Shown here: positions 54,125 to 63,308 of the stretch, in pieces
How positions within the stretch are numbered: position 1 is the first letter of the stretch
How the letters are laid out: each line of letters opens with the position of its first letter
NCBI GenBank assembly: GCA_905203305.1
Contig: CAJKVH010000006.1
Location: forward strand, 11,586 to 75,585
Length of the DNA: 64,000 nucleotides
Source: an uncultured Eubacteriales bacterium
GTDB taxonomy: Bacteria > Bacillota > Clostridia > TANB77 > CAG-508
Direction of reading: 5' to 3'
The notes under the pieces: generated by a model
What the model was told of the DNA's origin: nothing
Databases searched by the model: none
Seen by the model: only the letters and a program-made list of their open reading frames with translations
Translations under genes and position numbers: made by a program

Positions 54125-54874
54125 ATGGCTAATCAAAGGTTTAGTAAAAAAATATTAAATATATGTATTATTGGAATAATAATTGTTGCAATAATTTTTA
54201 CAGCTATTATGTTTGTATTAGATTATGATGAAAAAGGCGAAACAAATATGCCATTTAAAGTTTCAAAAATATCTATGGTTTCCACAGTTAATGGACAAGA
54301 TGTGGAAAACTCGGGTAAAAAATGGGATATAAGTGTTATTCAAAACAATGATATTTATGTATATATAGAAAAAAATGATGAATATAAAAAGCAAGAAACT
54401 ATAAAATCTGTAAAACTAGAAAATTTTGTTGTAAAAGATAAGCCGAAAATTGGAGAAATTAAAATTTATAAACCAAGTTCAAGTGATGAAGCATTATTTG
54501 AAAATAAAGATGAAAATATGGTTACAGAATTAGAATTTAAAGGTGCTAAATCAACAGATGCTAAAAAATTTGAGATTTCAAATCAAGGTGGAGTTTTAAG
54601 CTTTAGATGTGCGAATAATAAGATAGGTACATATTCATCAGATGATGATTCTGAAATAAAATATAATGAATTAATAGGAAAATTAAATATAAATGAGCAG
54701 GATTTAATTTCTAAAATTTCATTTGATATAACAATAACTTTAAACTCTGGAAAAGTGTTTAAAGCAGATAATATTGAAATTCAAATTCCAAATGAGAATA
54801 TAGTTCAAAAAGGAACAGTTGGAAAAGAATATACTGATTTAGAAAGTATTGTATTTAAAAGAATAGAAAATTAG
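54125..54874 (+). CDS. Unrecognised membrane-anchored exported protein
   Basis: 249 residues. One N-terminal membrane helix (ICIIGIIIVAIIFTAIMFVL) and an exported domain rich in beta-type alternation (VSKISMVSTVNGQDVENSGK, WDISVIQNNDIYVYI, KISFDITITLNSGKVF). No catalytic motif seen and no family recognised. RBS GGAGG, nine bases before ATG; it follows tadA by 18 bases and is probably cotranscribed. Confidence 0.65.
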   Translation: MANQRFSKKILNICIIGIIIVAIIFTAIMFVLDYDEKGETNMPFKVSKISMVSTVNGQDVENSGKKWDISVIQNNDIYVYIEKNDEYKKQETIKSVKLENFVVKDKPKIGEIKIYKPSSSDEALFENKDENMVTELEFKGAKSTDAKKFEISNQGGVLSFRCANNKIGTYSSDDDSEIKYNELIGKLNINEQDLISKISFDITITLNSGKVFKADNIEIQIPNENIVQKGTVGKEYTDLESIVFKRIEN

Positions 54875-54883
54875 AAAAAAAAC

Positions 54884-54912
54884 TTGCCAAAATTAAAATT
54901 AAGTTATATAAT
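54884..54912 (+). promoter_or_regulatory. Promoter of the SRP RNA
   Basis: TTGCCA (54884-54889), 17-bp spacer, TATAAT (54907-54912). Confidence 0.65.
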
Positions 54913-54937
54913 TGCAAATGGTATGAATTTAGATTCT

Positions 54938-55033
54938 TGTATGGAGAGTATCCAATAAAAGCCTACGAACCTTGTCAGGTCCGGAAGGAAGCAGCAATAA
55001 GTAGATACTTTTATGTGGAATACTTTCCATAGA
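54938..55033 (+). ncRNA. ffs: Small signal recognition particle RNA (4.5S type)
   Basis: Contains the SRP domain IV signature TCAGGTCCGGAAGGAAGCAGC within a hairpin closed by TATGGAGAGTATCC (from 54940) and GGAATACTTTCCATA (ending near 55031). About 95 nt, the short form without the Alu domain. It binds Ffh in cotranslational targeting. It lies directly upstream of dnaX, a common clostridial arrangement. Exact ends are estimated. Confidence 0.92.
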
Positions 55034-55093
55034 GGAATTTAACTTCACACCATTTTTATTATATAAATATAAAAATTCTAGGAGGTGTAAGGT

Positions 55094-56728
55094 TTGGGGT
55101 ATACAGCACTTTATAGAAAATTTAGACCTACAAAATTTTCTGAAATAGTAGGACAAGAACATATAAAAAGAACATTAAAAAATCAATTATTATCTGATAG
55201 AGTAGGGCATGCCTATTTATTTAATGGAGGTAGAGGAACAGGAAAAACAACCACAGCAAAAATACTTGCAAGGGCAGTAAACTGTTTAAACCCTAAGGAT
55301 GGAGAGCCATGTAATGAATGTGAAATTTGTAAAGGTGCATTAGATGGTTCACTTACAGATATAATTGAAATGGATGCAGCATCAAATAACAGTGTTGAAG
55401 ATGTAAGGAGTATAAGAGAAGCTGTAAACTTTTTGCCAACAAAGGCAAAATATAGAGTATATATTATAGATGAGGTTCATATGTTGTCAACAGGAGCTTT
55501 TAATGCATTATTAAAAACATTAGAAGAGCCACCAGAGCATGTAAAATTTATATTAGCAACAACAGAACCACAAAAATTACCTGCAACAATTTTGTCAAGA
55601 TGTCAAAGGTTTGATTTTAAAAGAATTTCAAATGAAGATATTGTAAAAGATCTAGAGTATGTTTGCAAAGAAAGTGATATAAAAATAACTACTAAAGCAT
55701 TAGAATTAATAGCAGTACTTGCAGAAGGTGGAATGAGAGATGCTTTATCAATACTTGAAAGATGTAGTCAAGAAGGATCAGATGAAATTGATGAAAACAA
55801 AGTAAAAGATTTAGTTGGAATTCCAAAAACAGTATTTATAAATAATATAGTTGAATCAGTTGTTCAAGAAGACGTTGAAAAGACATTAAATAGTCTTCAA
55901 GAAGTAATAGATGAGGGAAAAGACATAAATAATTTAGTGTGGGAAATAATAAAATATGTAAAAGATATTTTACTATTTAAATCAACATCTAAAACGGAAT
56001 TATACAACGAAGAAGAAATAGAAAAAATAAAAAGTATAGCAGATAAAACATCAAAGCAATATTTAATAAATTTAATTTGTGAATTATCAGAAATAGAAAA
56101 TGATATGAAATTATCAACTCAAAAATTAATAATTTTACAAACAGGATTAATTAAATTATGTAATAAAGAAGGTGTAGAAAATAATCAGAAATCATCTGAG
56201 AATAATATAAGTAATTCACAAAATTCAGATTTAGAAAGAAGAGTTACAAAAATTGAAAATTTTTTACGAGCTAGTAATTTTGCAAAAGCAGGATTTAACA
56301 ATGTGGATTTTAAAAATACAAAGCAAAATCCAAATAGTTTGGTTAATTCTAGCAATGTTAATCCAAGTGAAAGTGTAGAAAGTTCTAAACCAAAATACAA
56401 AGGAAAAACACAAGATTACTGGCCTAAATTAGTAGAAGACTTTAAAAATAATGGAAAAATGTTCATGTATATAAACTTAAAAGGAACAGTGGCTAGGGAA
56501 ATAAATGATATGACAATTGAAATTGAATTCCCAAATGGAATGAATAAAGTTGCTAAAGATTTTTTATCAAGACCAGATACAAAGCAAAATTTAAAAGAGT
56601 TTGTTCATCTAGCTTGTGGAAAAGAAATGCAAATAAAATTTGCAGATAATAAAGAAAAGAAAAAAGCAAATGAAAATGAATTCGAGCAATTTATTGAAAA
56701 TAATGATATACCATTTAATATAATTTAG
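55094..56728 (+). CDS. dnaX: DNA polymerase III subunit gamma/tau
   Basis: Clamp-loader ATPase. 544 residues from TTG 55094 (AGGAGGTG upstream); the product begins MGYTALYRKFRPTKFSEIVG as in the family. Walker A is GGRGTGKTTTAK, a zinc-binding set of cysteines lies in CNECEICKGAL, Walker B is YIIDEVH, and the SRC motif is LSRCQRF. A Ser/Asn-rich linker (about 360-440) precedes the C-terminal domain that contacts the polymerase. First gene of the dnaX-ybaB-recR operon. Confidence 0.96.
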   Translation: MGYTALYRKFRPTKFSEIVGQEHIKRTLKNQLLSDRVGHAYLFNGGRGTGKTTTAKILARAVNCLNPKDGEPCNECEICKGALDGSLTDIIEMDAASNNSVEDVRSIREAVNFLPTKAKYRVYIIDEVHMLSTGAFNALLKTLEEPPEHVKFILATTEPQKLPATILSRCQRFDFKRISNEDIVKDLEYVCKESDIKITTKALELIAVLAEGGMRDALSILERCSQEGSDEIDENKVKDLVGIPKTVFINNIVESVVQEDVEKTLNSLQEVIDEGKDINNLVWEIIKYVKDILLFKSTSKTELYNEEEIEKIKSIADKTSKQYLINLICELSEIENDMKLSTQKLIILQTGLIKLCNKEGVENNQKSSENNISNSQNSDLERRVTKIENFLRASNFAKAGFNNVDFKNTKQNPNSLVNSSNVNPSESVESSKPKYKGKTQDYWPKLVEDFKNNGKMFMYINLKGTVAREINDMTIEIEFPNGMNKVAKDFLSRPDTKQNLKEFVHLACGKEMQIKFADNKEKKKANENEFEQFIENNDIPFNII

Positions 56729-56743
56729 AAAGGAGTTTTGAAA

Positions 56744-57088
56744 ATGGGTAAAAGAGGAGGATTCCCAGGAGGTATGGGAGGATTCGGAGGAATGAATCTA
56801 GGAAATTTAATGAAAGAAGCAAAAAAAATGCAAGCAGATTTAACAAAAACACAAGAAGAACTTGCAATGCAAGAATTTGATGCATCTTGTGGAGGAGGAG
56901 CTGTTGAGGTAAAAGTAAGTGGAGCAAAGGTTTTAAAAGAAATAAAAATAAAACCAGAAGTAGTTGATCCTGATGATGTTGAAATGTTGCAAGATTTAAT
57001 AGTAACAGCTGTAAACGAAGCATTAAGAAAAGTAGATGACGCAAGTAATGATGCCATGGGAAAATATAATATTCCAGGTTTAATGTAA
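56744..57088 (+). CDS. YbaB/EbfC nucleoid-associated protein
   Basis: 114 residues from ATG 56744 (AAAGGAG upstream; TTG 56738 is too near). Gly-rich N-terminus (GGFPGGMGGFGGMNLGNLM), amphipathic helix MKEAKKMQADLTKTQEELA, then the conserved GGGAVEVKVSGAKVLKEIKI. Small DNA-binding dimer always found between dnaX and recR. Confidence 0.93.
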   Translation: MGKRGGFPGGMGGFGGMNLGNLMKEAKKMQADLTKTQEELAMQEFDASCGGGAVEVKVSGAKVLKEIKIKPEVVDPDDVEMLQDLIVTAVNEALRKVDDASNDAMGKYNIPGLM

Positions 57089-57111
57089 TTAAAAGAAGGT
57101 AAGGGTAAACA

Positions 57112-57711
57112 ATGTCAGAATATGCACCATCAATAGAAAAATTAATAGAAAGTTTTGAAAGACTTCCAAGTATAGGACATAAAACAGCAGCAAGGCTTGC
57201 ATTTCATGTTTTAGACTGGAATGAAGAACAAACGAACGAATTTGTAAATTCAATTCTAAATGCTAAAAAAAACCTAAAATATTGTAGTAAGTGTTTTAAT
57301 ATAACAGACACTGATCCTTGTCCGATATGTTCAAATCCTAAAAGAAATCAAGAAAGTATTTGTGTAGTTGAGGATGTAAGAGATGTAGCTGCAATGGAAA
57401 GAACGCATGAATTTAAAGGCGTATATCACGTTCTACATGGGTCAATTTCTCCAATGAATGGGATTGGCCCTGAGGATATAAAAATAAAGGAACTTTTAGC
57501 AAGACTAATGGAAGGAAAAATAAAAGAAGTGATAATTGCAACAAATCCAAGAGTAGAAGGAGAAGCAACAGCAATGTATTTGTCTAAACTCATTAAACCT
57601 CTAGGAATTACAGTTTCGAGAATAGCTCATGGAATTCCAGTTGGGGGAGATTTAGAGTATACAGATGAAGTTACTTTAACAAAAGCATTAGAAGGAAGAA
57701 GAGAAATGTAA
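57112..57711 (+). CDS. recR: Recombination protein RecR
   Basis: 199 residues. N-terminal helix-hairpin-helix ([22 protein letters not shown]), a four-Cys zinc finger ([16 protein letters not shown]), the Toprim domain ([17 protein letters not shown]) and a C-terminal Walker B-like segment ([17 protein letters not shown]). Acts with RecF/RecO in loading RecA on gapped DNA. ATG 57112 is preceded by AAGGTAAGGG. Confidence 0.96.
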   Translation: MSEYAPSIEKLIESFERLPSIGHKTAARLAFHVLDWNEEQTNEFVNSILNAKKNLKYCSKCFNITDTDPCPICSNPKRNQESICVVEDVRDVAAMERTHEFKGVYHVLHGSISPMNGIGPEDIKIKELLARLMEGKIKEVIIATNPRVEGEATAMYLSKLIKPLGITVSRIAHGIPVGGDLEYTDEVTLTKALEGRREM

Positions 57712-57743
57712 TTTTAAATTTAGAAAATAAAAATTATTCATAA

Positions 57744-57779
57744 AACCAACCTAAATATTATTTAGGTTGGTTATTTTTG
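57744..57779. terminator. Terminator between recR and the convergent glycosyltransferase gene
   Basis: Perfect stem AACCAACCTAAA / TTTAGGTTGGTT with flanking A and T runs. Confidence 0.9.
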
Positions 57780-57782
57780 AGA

Positions 57783-58920
57783 TTAAATTTCTTTAAAAAG
57801 TATATTACAAATATCCTTTGTAGAATTTGGTTTGGCAATTTGTTTTGTGTTTTCTTTCATTGATTGTAATTTAGTTTCATTGTTTAATAATTTTTTTAAA
57901 ACAAAAGTTAGGTAAGATGATTTTTTTAACCAAATTCCTACATTATTATGTTCTAAGAATCTAGCATTATCTTCTTCTTGACCGGGAATCGGATTTATCG
58001 CAATTATAGGTAAATTTGAGACTAATGCTTCTGTTGATGTTAATCCTCCAGGTTTAGTAATAACCAAATCAGAAATAGCCATATATTCAGCAACTTTTTC
58101 TGTGAATCCGGAAAATTTTTATATTATTATTTGTATTAAATTCATCAGCAATTTTTTCAAATTTATTTTTTAGAGCTTCGTTTTTTCCACTGATTGTAAT
58201 TATTTGTAAATCAGAGAAATTTTTTACTAAGTTTTCAAAAATATTTACTGTTTTGGTTTTTCCAAGTCCTAACTCTCCTCCACCAAAAAATAAAATTGTT
58301 TTTTTATCGTGTAAAAAATTAAGCTCTGATAATATTTTATCTTTATTATAATTAATTAAAAAATTTTCTGAAATTGGAATTCCCGTATCAAATAGTTTGT
58401 TAGATGAAATCCCCTTTTCTATTAAAGAGTTTTTCATTTTACTATGTGCAACAAAAATGTAATCTATAAATTCGTGATTACAGTACCACTCATTATATGG
58501 ATCTTCACCATAATCTGTGATTATAGTTGCAATTTTAGCATCTATTTTTCTATGCTGTTTTAAAATTGAACACATATGGCTTACAAAAAAATGTGTTGAA
58601 ATAATAAAATCAGGTTGTAATTCTCTTAATAATTTTCCTAATTTATAGGATAATACTTTAGTAGATAGAGACAGTATTTTTTCAAATATTGGTTCTTGAG
58701 TATTTGTATATATTTTTCCCCAAAACCAAGGAATGTTTGTTGTGATAGTTGAATATGTAGAACCACAAACTTTGTCAATTACACGATTTATATATTTCAT
58801 GCAGTCAAATAAAAAAATATCACAATCAGGATAATTTTTTTCAATATAATTTTTTAAATTTTTTGCGGCAGATAAATGTCCTCCACCATATGATGCGTAT
58901 GTTATCATTATTCTTTTCAT
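57783..58920 (-). CDS. Processive diacylglycerol glucosyltransferase-like enzyme (MGDG synthase family), requiring a +1 frameshift at codon 271
   Basis: Family members build glycolipids from UDP-sugars and diacylglycerol at the membrane. ATG 58920 gives MKRIMITYASYGGGHLSAAK, the MGDG-synthase N-terminus with its Gly loop. Frame 0 runs to NIKIF, CGG (58110-58108) and ends after IHRKSC. Skipping the C gives GFTEKVAEYMAISDLVITKPGGLTSTEAL, the exact GT28 C-terminal donor-site motif, open to 57783. Joined length 378 residues, close to Bacillus UgtP. Truncation at the CGG would remove the donor site. The phosphoglucomutase and UDP-sugar pyrophosphorylase genes of the window could supply the donor. 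Confidence 0.9.
58108..58110 (-). other. +1 frameshift site CGG (glycosyltransferase)
   Basis: Minus-strand frame 0 reads TTC CGG ATT; the conserved frame continues GGA TTC ACA, giving the family's Gly-Phe. Confidence 0.88.
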
Positions 58921-59043
58921 AAAATATCATGTTCCTTTTTATGTATTATATTTAAACAATTAACATTTTAGCATAAAAATAAGAAAAATGGAATATTTTT
59001 TTTTATTTAACGCAAAATAAAAAGAAAGGAGAGATAATAAATT

Positions 59044-60391
59044 ATGAAAAAAAATAAAAAGATTTTGATTTTAATTGCATTTATTATATTAATTTTAATT
59101 ATAGGAATATTGGGATATCTTTTATATAAAAAATATAATGAAGTAGAACTTGCAAGCAAAAATTTATATAATAATAATTTTAATGAATTAACAAATTATG
59201 TTCAAAATGTTGAAACATATTTAGCAAAATCAACAATATCGATCGATAACAAACATAGTGCAGAAACATTGACGTATTTATGGAGAGAAGCAAATCTTGC
59301 ACAAACATATTTAGCAAGTCTTCCTATAGAAAGTCAGGAATTAGAAAAAACAGAAAAATTTTTAAATCAAGTTAGTGATTATAGTTATACACTATCTAGA
59401 AAAAATATAAAAGGAGAAGATTTAAGTGAAGAAGATCTAAATAATTTAGAAGAATTGCATGACTACAGTTTAGAATTAAAACAAGTTTTAAATCAATTAT
59501 CTGAAGATTTGGAAAAGGGAAATATGACATGGAAAGATTTAACAAATAATAATCAAGATAGTATTTCACAAGCTGTAAGTTCAAATTTGGATATATTTAG
59601 TTCATTAGAAGAAGATTTCCATGAGTACTCAGGACTGATATATGATGGAGCTTTTTCAGAGCATTTAACTTCAGAAGATCCAAAAGGACTTACGGGAAAT
59701 GACATTTCTGAAGAAGATGCTAAAAATAAAATAAAAGAAGTATTTCAAGATGATATAAAAGATCTTTCAAGTTTAGGAGAGAATGAAAATTCGGAATTAC
59801 CATCTTATAATTTTTCTTTTAAAAATCAAAAAGATGAAAATATAACAATTGCTATAACAAAAAAAGGTGGACATATTGTTTATTTTAATTGTAATAGAGA
59901 TATTGAAAAAGAAAATTTAAGTTATGATGATGCAAATAAAAAAGGATTAGAATTTTTAAATAAACTTGGAATAAATAATATGAAGGAAACATATTATTTA
60001 AATGAAAATGGAATAATAACAATAAACTATGCATATGTGCAAAATAATATAATTATGTACCCAGATTTAATAAAAGTAAAAATTGCATTAGATGATGGAG
60101 AAATTTTAGGGATTGAAACAAAAGGATATTTAAATAATCATTTGGAAAGAGAGATTTCAAAAGATATAATATCTAAGGAAGATGCAAAGAAAAAATTGAA
60201 TAAAAATTTAAATATACAAAGTGAAGGTTTAGCAATAATTCCGACCGAATATAAAACGGAAATTTTGTGTTATGAATTTAAAGGAAAAATAAATGATAAT
60301 GAATTTATTGTATATATAAATGCTAAAACTCGGAGAAGAGGAAGATATTTTAATTGTATATAATACACCAAATGGAGTTCTTACTATGTAA
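59044..60391 (+). CDS. ypeB: Germination protein YpeB, requiring a +1 frameshift at codon 430
   Basis: YpeB stabilises and localises the cortex-lytic enzyme SleB in spores. N-terminal membrane helix (ILILIAFIILILIIGILGYLL), a YpeB N domain (LYNNNFNELTNYVQNVETYL), the tail of repeated PepSY domains (ITIAITKKGGHIVYFN, IKVKIALDDGEILGIETKGYL), and YINAKT. Then CGG (60331-60333) leads frame 0 into RRGRYFNCI. Skipping the C gives GEEEDILIVYNTPNGVLTM and a stop at 60389-60391. The joined length is 448, matching the roughly 450 of Bacillus YpeB and ending in its characteristic NTPNG-LTM-like tail. No sleB lies beside it, which is unusual. Confidence 0.88.
60331..60333 (+). other. +1 frameshift site CGG (ypeB)
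   Basis: Frame 0 reads ACT CGG AGA; the family C-terminus continues GGA GAA GAG GAA GAT. Confidence 0.87.
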
Positions 60392-60484
60392 AAATGGAAA
60401 TAATTTTATTAATATAAATAAAAATATTGTTAATAATATTTTATAGAAAACAATAAAAAAGTTTTCTATAAAGGAGGATTTATT

Positions 60485-60658
60485 ATGCCAAAAAATAGTA
60501 AGTTAATGTCCGAAAATTTAAAAGAAGAAATAGCAAGAGAACTTGGTGTATATGATCAAGTAAAAAAAGATGGTGGATGGGAAAATGTATCATCTAAAAC
60601 TTGTGGAAATATAGTTTCAAAGGCAATAGAAATCGCAAATAGAAGCGTAAACAGCTAA
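60485..60658 (+). CDS. Alpha/beta-type small acid-soluble spore protein
   Basis: 57 residues. LKEEIARELGVYDQVKKDGG followed by WENVSSKTCGNIVSKAI matches the two conserved SASP helices (the ELG motif and the GW...G segment). SASPs coat spore DNA and supply amino acids at germination. RBS AAAGGAGG, six bases before ATG. Its own terminator follows, so it is probably a monocistronic forespore gene. Confidence 0.92.
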   Translation: MPKNSKLMSENLKEEIARELGVYDQVKKDGGWENVSSKTCGNIVSKAIEIANRSVNS

Positions 60659-60662
60659 AATA

Positions 60663-60705
60663 AATAAACCGTAGATATTAATTTAATATTTGCGGTTTAT
60701 TTTAT
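60663..60705 (+). terminator. Terminator after the SASP gene
   Basis: Stem AATAAACCG...ATATTAA / TTAATATTTGCGGTTTATT with a T-rich tail. Confidence 0.85.
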
Positions 60706-60728
60706 TGTTTAAAAATATCACAAAAATA

Positions 60729-60757
60729 TTGTAATTTTAATATTTTAATACTATAAT
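60729..60757 (+). promoter_or_regulatory. Promoter of murF-ddl
   Basis: TTGTAA (60729-60734), 17-bp spacer, TATAAT (60752-60757). Confidence 0.6.
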
Positions 60758-60789
60758 GAAAAAAATTGATCAAAAATAGGAGGCTAAAA

Positions 60790-62199
60790 ATGAATTTAAC
60801 AATAGATGATATAATAAATTGCACAAATGGAAAATTAATTGTAGGAAATAAAAAAGTTGAATCTACAAATTATTCAAAAGACACAAGAAGTATAAATGCG
60901 GGAGATACATATATAGGAATAAAAGGTGAAAAATTTGATGGAAGCCTATTTTGGAAAGATGCCTTTGATAAAGGGGCTAAAATTGCTATAATAAATAAAA
61001 TAGATATAAGTGAAGAAGAATTAAAAAAATATAATGATAAAAACATTATTCAAGTTGAAGATACTATACAGGCAATAGGACAAATAGCAAGTTATAAAAT
61101 AAAAATATATAAAGAAAAGTATAATTTAAAAGTTATTGGAGTTACAGGAAGCGTAGGAAAAACAAGTACAAAAGATATAATAGCCAATGTTTTGTCAAAA
61201 AAATATAAAGTTTTAAAAACAGAAGGAAACAATAATAATCATATAGGATTGCCATTTACTATATTAAGATTAAAAGATGAAGAAGTTGCTGTAATAGAAA
61301 TGGGAATGAATCATTTTGGAGAAATAAGTTATTTAACAAAAATTGCAAAACCAGATATTTCTGTTATAACTAATATTGGAACATCACATATAGGAAATTT
61401 AGAATCAAGAGAAAATATCCTAAAAGCTAAACTAGAAATTCTTGAAGGAATGGAAAATAAAAATATTGTAATAAATAATGACAATGATTTATTACATAAT
61501 TGGTATTTAAAAAATAAAGAAAAGATAGAAACACATACATTTGGAATAAAAAACGAAAGTGAATTTAAAGCGGAAAATTTAAAATTAGAAGAAAATTCAA
61601 GTGAATTTATATGTAAAAATAATAATGAAAAAATAGATATAAAAGTGCCAGTCGGAGGAGAACATTTTATATTAAATGCATTATGTGCTTTAACTGTCGG
61701 AAAATTATTAAATTTAAATAATGAAGAAATAAAAAATGGAATAAATAGTTTTGAATTAACTGCAAAAAGAATGGAAATAAATCACTTGAAAAATAATATT
61801 ACAATAATAAATGATAGCTATAATGCAAGTTTTGAATCAATGAAAGCATCAATTTTAAGTTTGAAAAATATGAAAGCCAATAGAAGAATCGCTGTTTTAG
61901 GAGATATGTTCGAACTTGGAGAATTTTCAGAAAAATTACATAGAAAAGTTGGAACAGAAATTTATAAAAACAATATAGATAAATTATTTTTAATTGGAGA
62001 AAACGCAAAATTTATAGGAAATGAAGCCGAAAAAGAAGGATATGAAAATAAAAACATTTTATATTTTGAAACGAGAGAAGATTTGGCAAAAGCTTTAATA
62101 GAAAATTTGAAAAATGGTGATGTAGCATTAATAAAAGCTTCAAATGGAATGAAATTATTTGAAGTTGCAGAAAAATTAAAAAAGGAGTTAAGTATATGA
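60790..62199 (+). CDS. murF: UDP-N-acetylmuramoyl-tripeptide--D-Ala-D-Ala ligase MurF
   Basis: Adds D-Ala-D-Ala to the UDP-MurNAc tripeptide, the last cytoplasmic step of precursor synthesis. 469 residues from ATG 60790 (AGGAGG upstream; in-frame 60766 is upstream of the RBS). Mur ligase motifs: N-terminal STNYSKDTRSINAGDTYIGI, P-loop VTGSVGKTSTKD, EGNNNNHIGLPFTIL, EMGMNHFGEI and the C-terminal NDSYNASFESMKASI. Overlaps ddl by four bases (ATGA), so the two are translationally coupled. Confidence 0.95.
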   Translation: MNLTIDDIINCTNGKLIVGNKKVESTNYSKDTRSINAGDTYIGIKGEKFDGSLFWKDAFDKGAKIAIINKIDISEEELKKYNDKNIIQVEDTIQAIGQIASYKIKIYKEKYNLKVIGVTGSVGKTSTKDIIANVLSKKYKVLKTEGNNNNHIGLPFTILRLKDEEVAVIEMGMNHFGEISYLTKIAKPDISVITNIGTSHIGNLESRENILKAKLEILEGMENKNIVINNDNDLLHNWYLKNKEKIETHTFGIKNESEFKAENLKLEENSSEFICKNNNEKIDIKVPVGGEHFILNALCALTVGKLLNLNNEEIKNGINSFELTAKRMEINHLKNNITIINDSYNASFESMKASILSLKNMKANRRIAVLGDMFELGEFSEKLHRKVGTEIYKNNIDKLFLIGENAKFIGNEAEKEGYENKNILYFETREDLAKALIENLKNGDVALIKASNGMKLFEVAEKLKKELSI

Positions 62200-63209
62200 T
62201 AAAAGTAGGAGTTATTTATGGTGGAAAATCAACGGAACGTGAGGTTTCAAGAAAATCTGCTGAATCAGTTTTGGAAAATTTAGATACTTTAAAATATGAT
62301 ATTTATCCAATATTTATTGATCAAGATGGAGAATGGTTTGAAGAAAAAGATGAAAAAACAAAAATAGATAATGTAATTAAATATTTAAAAGAATTAGATA
62401 TTGTATTTCCAGTACTACATGGATTATATGGAGAAGATGGAACAATTCAAGGTCTGTTTGAAATTGCAGGAGTAAAATATGTTGGATGTAAAGTTTTAGG
62501 ATCAAGTGTTGGGATGGATAAAGCTTATACAAAAATTATTTTTGAAAAAGCAAAAATTAACCAAGTAAAATATATTTATGTAAAAAAATATAAAAATAGT
62601 AAATATATTTATGTTGATAATAACATGGATGAAATAGAGATGGATATAGATGAATTGGTTAATTTAGTCGAAAAAGAAATAAAATATCCGATATTTGTAA
62701 AACCATCTAATTCAGGTTCATCTGTAGGAGTAAATAAAGCTCAAAATATGAAAGAATTAAAAAATAATATAGAAGAAGCTGCAAAATATGATAGTAAAAT
62801 TTTAATTGAACAAGGAATAATAGGAAAAGAAGTGGAATGTGCAGTTTTAGGAAATGAAGAAAAAGGAATAGAGGTTACAAATCCAGGAGAAATCCTACCA
62901 GCAGGAGAATATTATTCTTTTGACTCAAAATATAATGATGTAAAATCGGAGACTTTAGTATCAGCTAGAGTACAGGAGGATTTAAAAGAAGAAATAAAAA
63001 AATTAGCTAAAAAAGCATTTTTAGCAATAGATGGAAATGGTCTTTCAAGAGTTGATTTTTTCGTTGAAAAAGACACAAATAAAATATATATAAATGAAAT
63101 AAATACAATGCCAGGTTTTACAAAAATTAGTATGTATCCAAAATTATTTGAGTTTTATGGATATAAATATAGTGAATTATTAGATAAAATTATAGAGATA
63201 AGTTTATAA
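62196..63209 (+). CDS. ddl: D-alanine--D-alanine ligase
   Basis: Supplies the dipeptide used by MurF. 337 residues, ATP-grasp fold: N-terminal VIYGGKSTEREVSRKSA, the substrate loop LHGLYGEDGTIQGLFE, KPSNSGSSVGVNKA, SFDSKYNDVKSET (omega-loop region) and the metal site INEINTMPGFTKISMYPKL. The Tyr-type active-site residues point to D-Ala-D-Ala, not D-Lac, specificity by family knowledge. Ends at a terminator. Confidence 0.95.
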   Translation: MIKVGVIYGGKSTEREVSRKSAESVLENLDTLKYDIYPIFIDQDGEWFEEKDEKTKIDNVIKYLKELDIVFPVLHGLYGEDGTIQGLFEIAGVKYVGCKVLGSSVGMDKAYTKIIFEKAKINQVKYIYVKKYKNSKYIYVDNNMDEIEMDIDELVNLVEKEIKYPIFVKPSNSGSSVGVNKAQNMKELKNNIEEAAKYDSKILIEQGIIGKEVECAVLGNEEKGIEVTNPGEILPAGEYYSFDSKYNDVKSETLVSARVQEDLKEEIKKLAKKAFLAIDGNGLSRVDFFVEKDTNKIYINEINTMPGFTKISMYPKLFEFYGYKYSELLDKIIEISL

Positions 63210-63213
63210 GAAA

Positions 63214-63250
63214 ATTCGACATAATTGTAGAATTATGTCGAACTTTTTTT
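63214..63250 (+). terminator. Terminator of murF-ddl (stem built from two 0A-box sequences)
   Basis: Stem TTCGACATAATT / AATTATGTCGAA with T7. Each arm contains TGTCGAA in opposite orientation; its position after a stop and before a T run favours a terminator. Confidence 0.8.
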
Positions 63251-63251
63251 C

Positions 63252-63280
63252 TTTACAAATAATAAAAAATATGATATTCT
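63252..63280 (+). promoter_or_regulatory. Promoter of the sortase-like gene
   Basis: TTTACA (63252-63257), 17-bp spacer, TATTCT (63275-63280). Confidence 0.5.
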
Positions 63281-63308
63281 ATTAAAAGATTTATTTCAAT
63301 AAAACAAA

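Noticed and set aside
63215..63242. Two inverted 0A boxes after ddl as a Spo0A operator
   Set aside because: They form a stem followed by T7 directly after a stop codon, so a terminator is the simpler reading.
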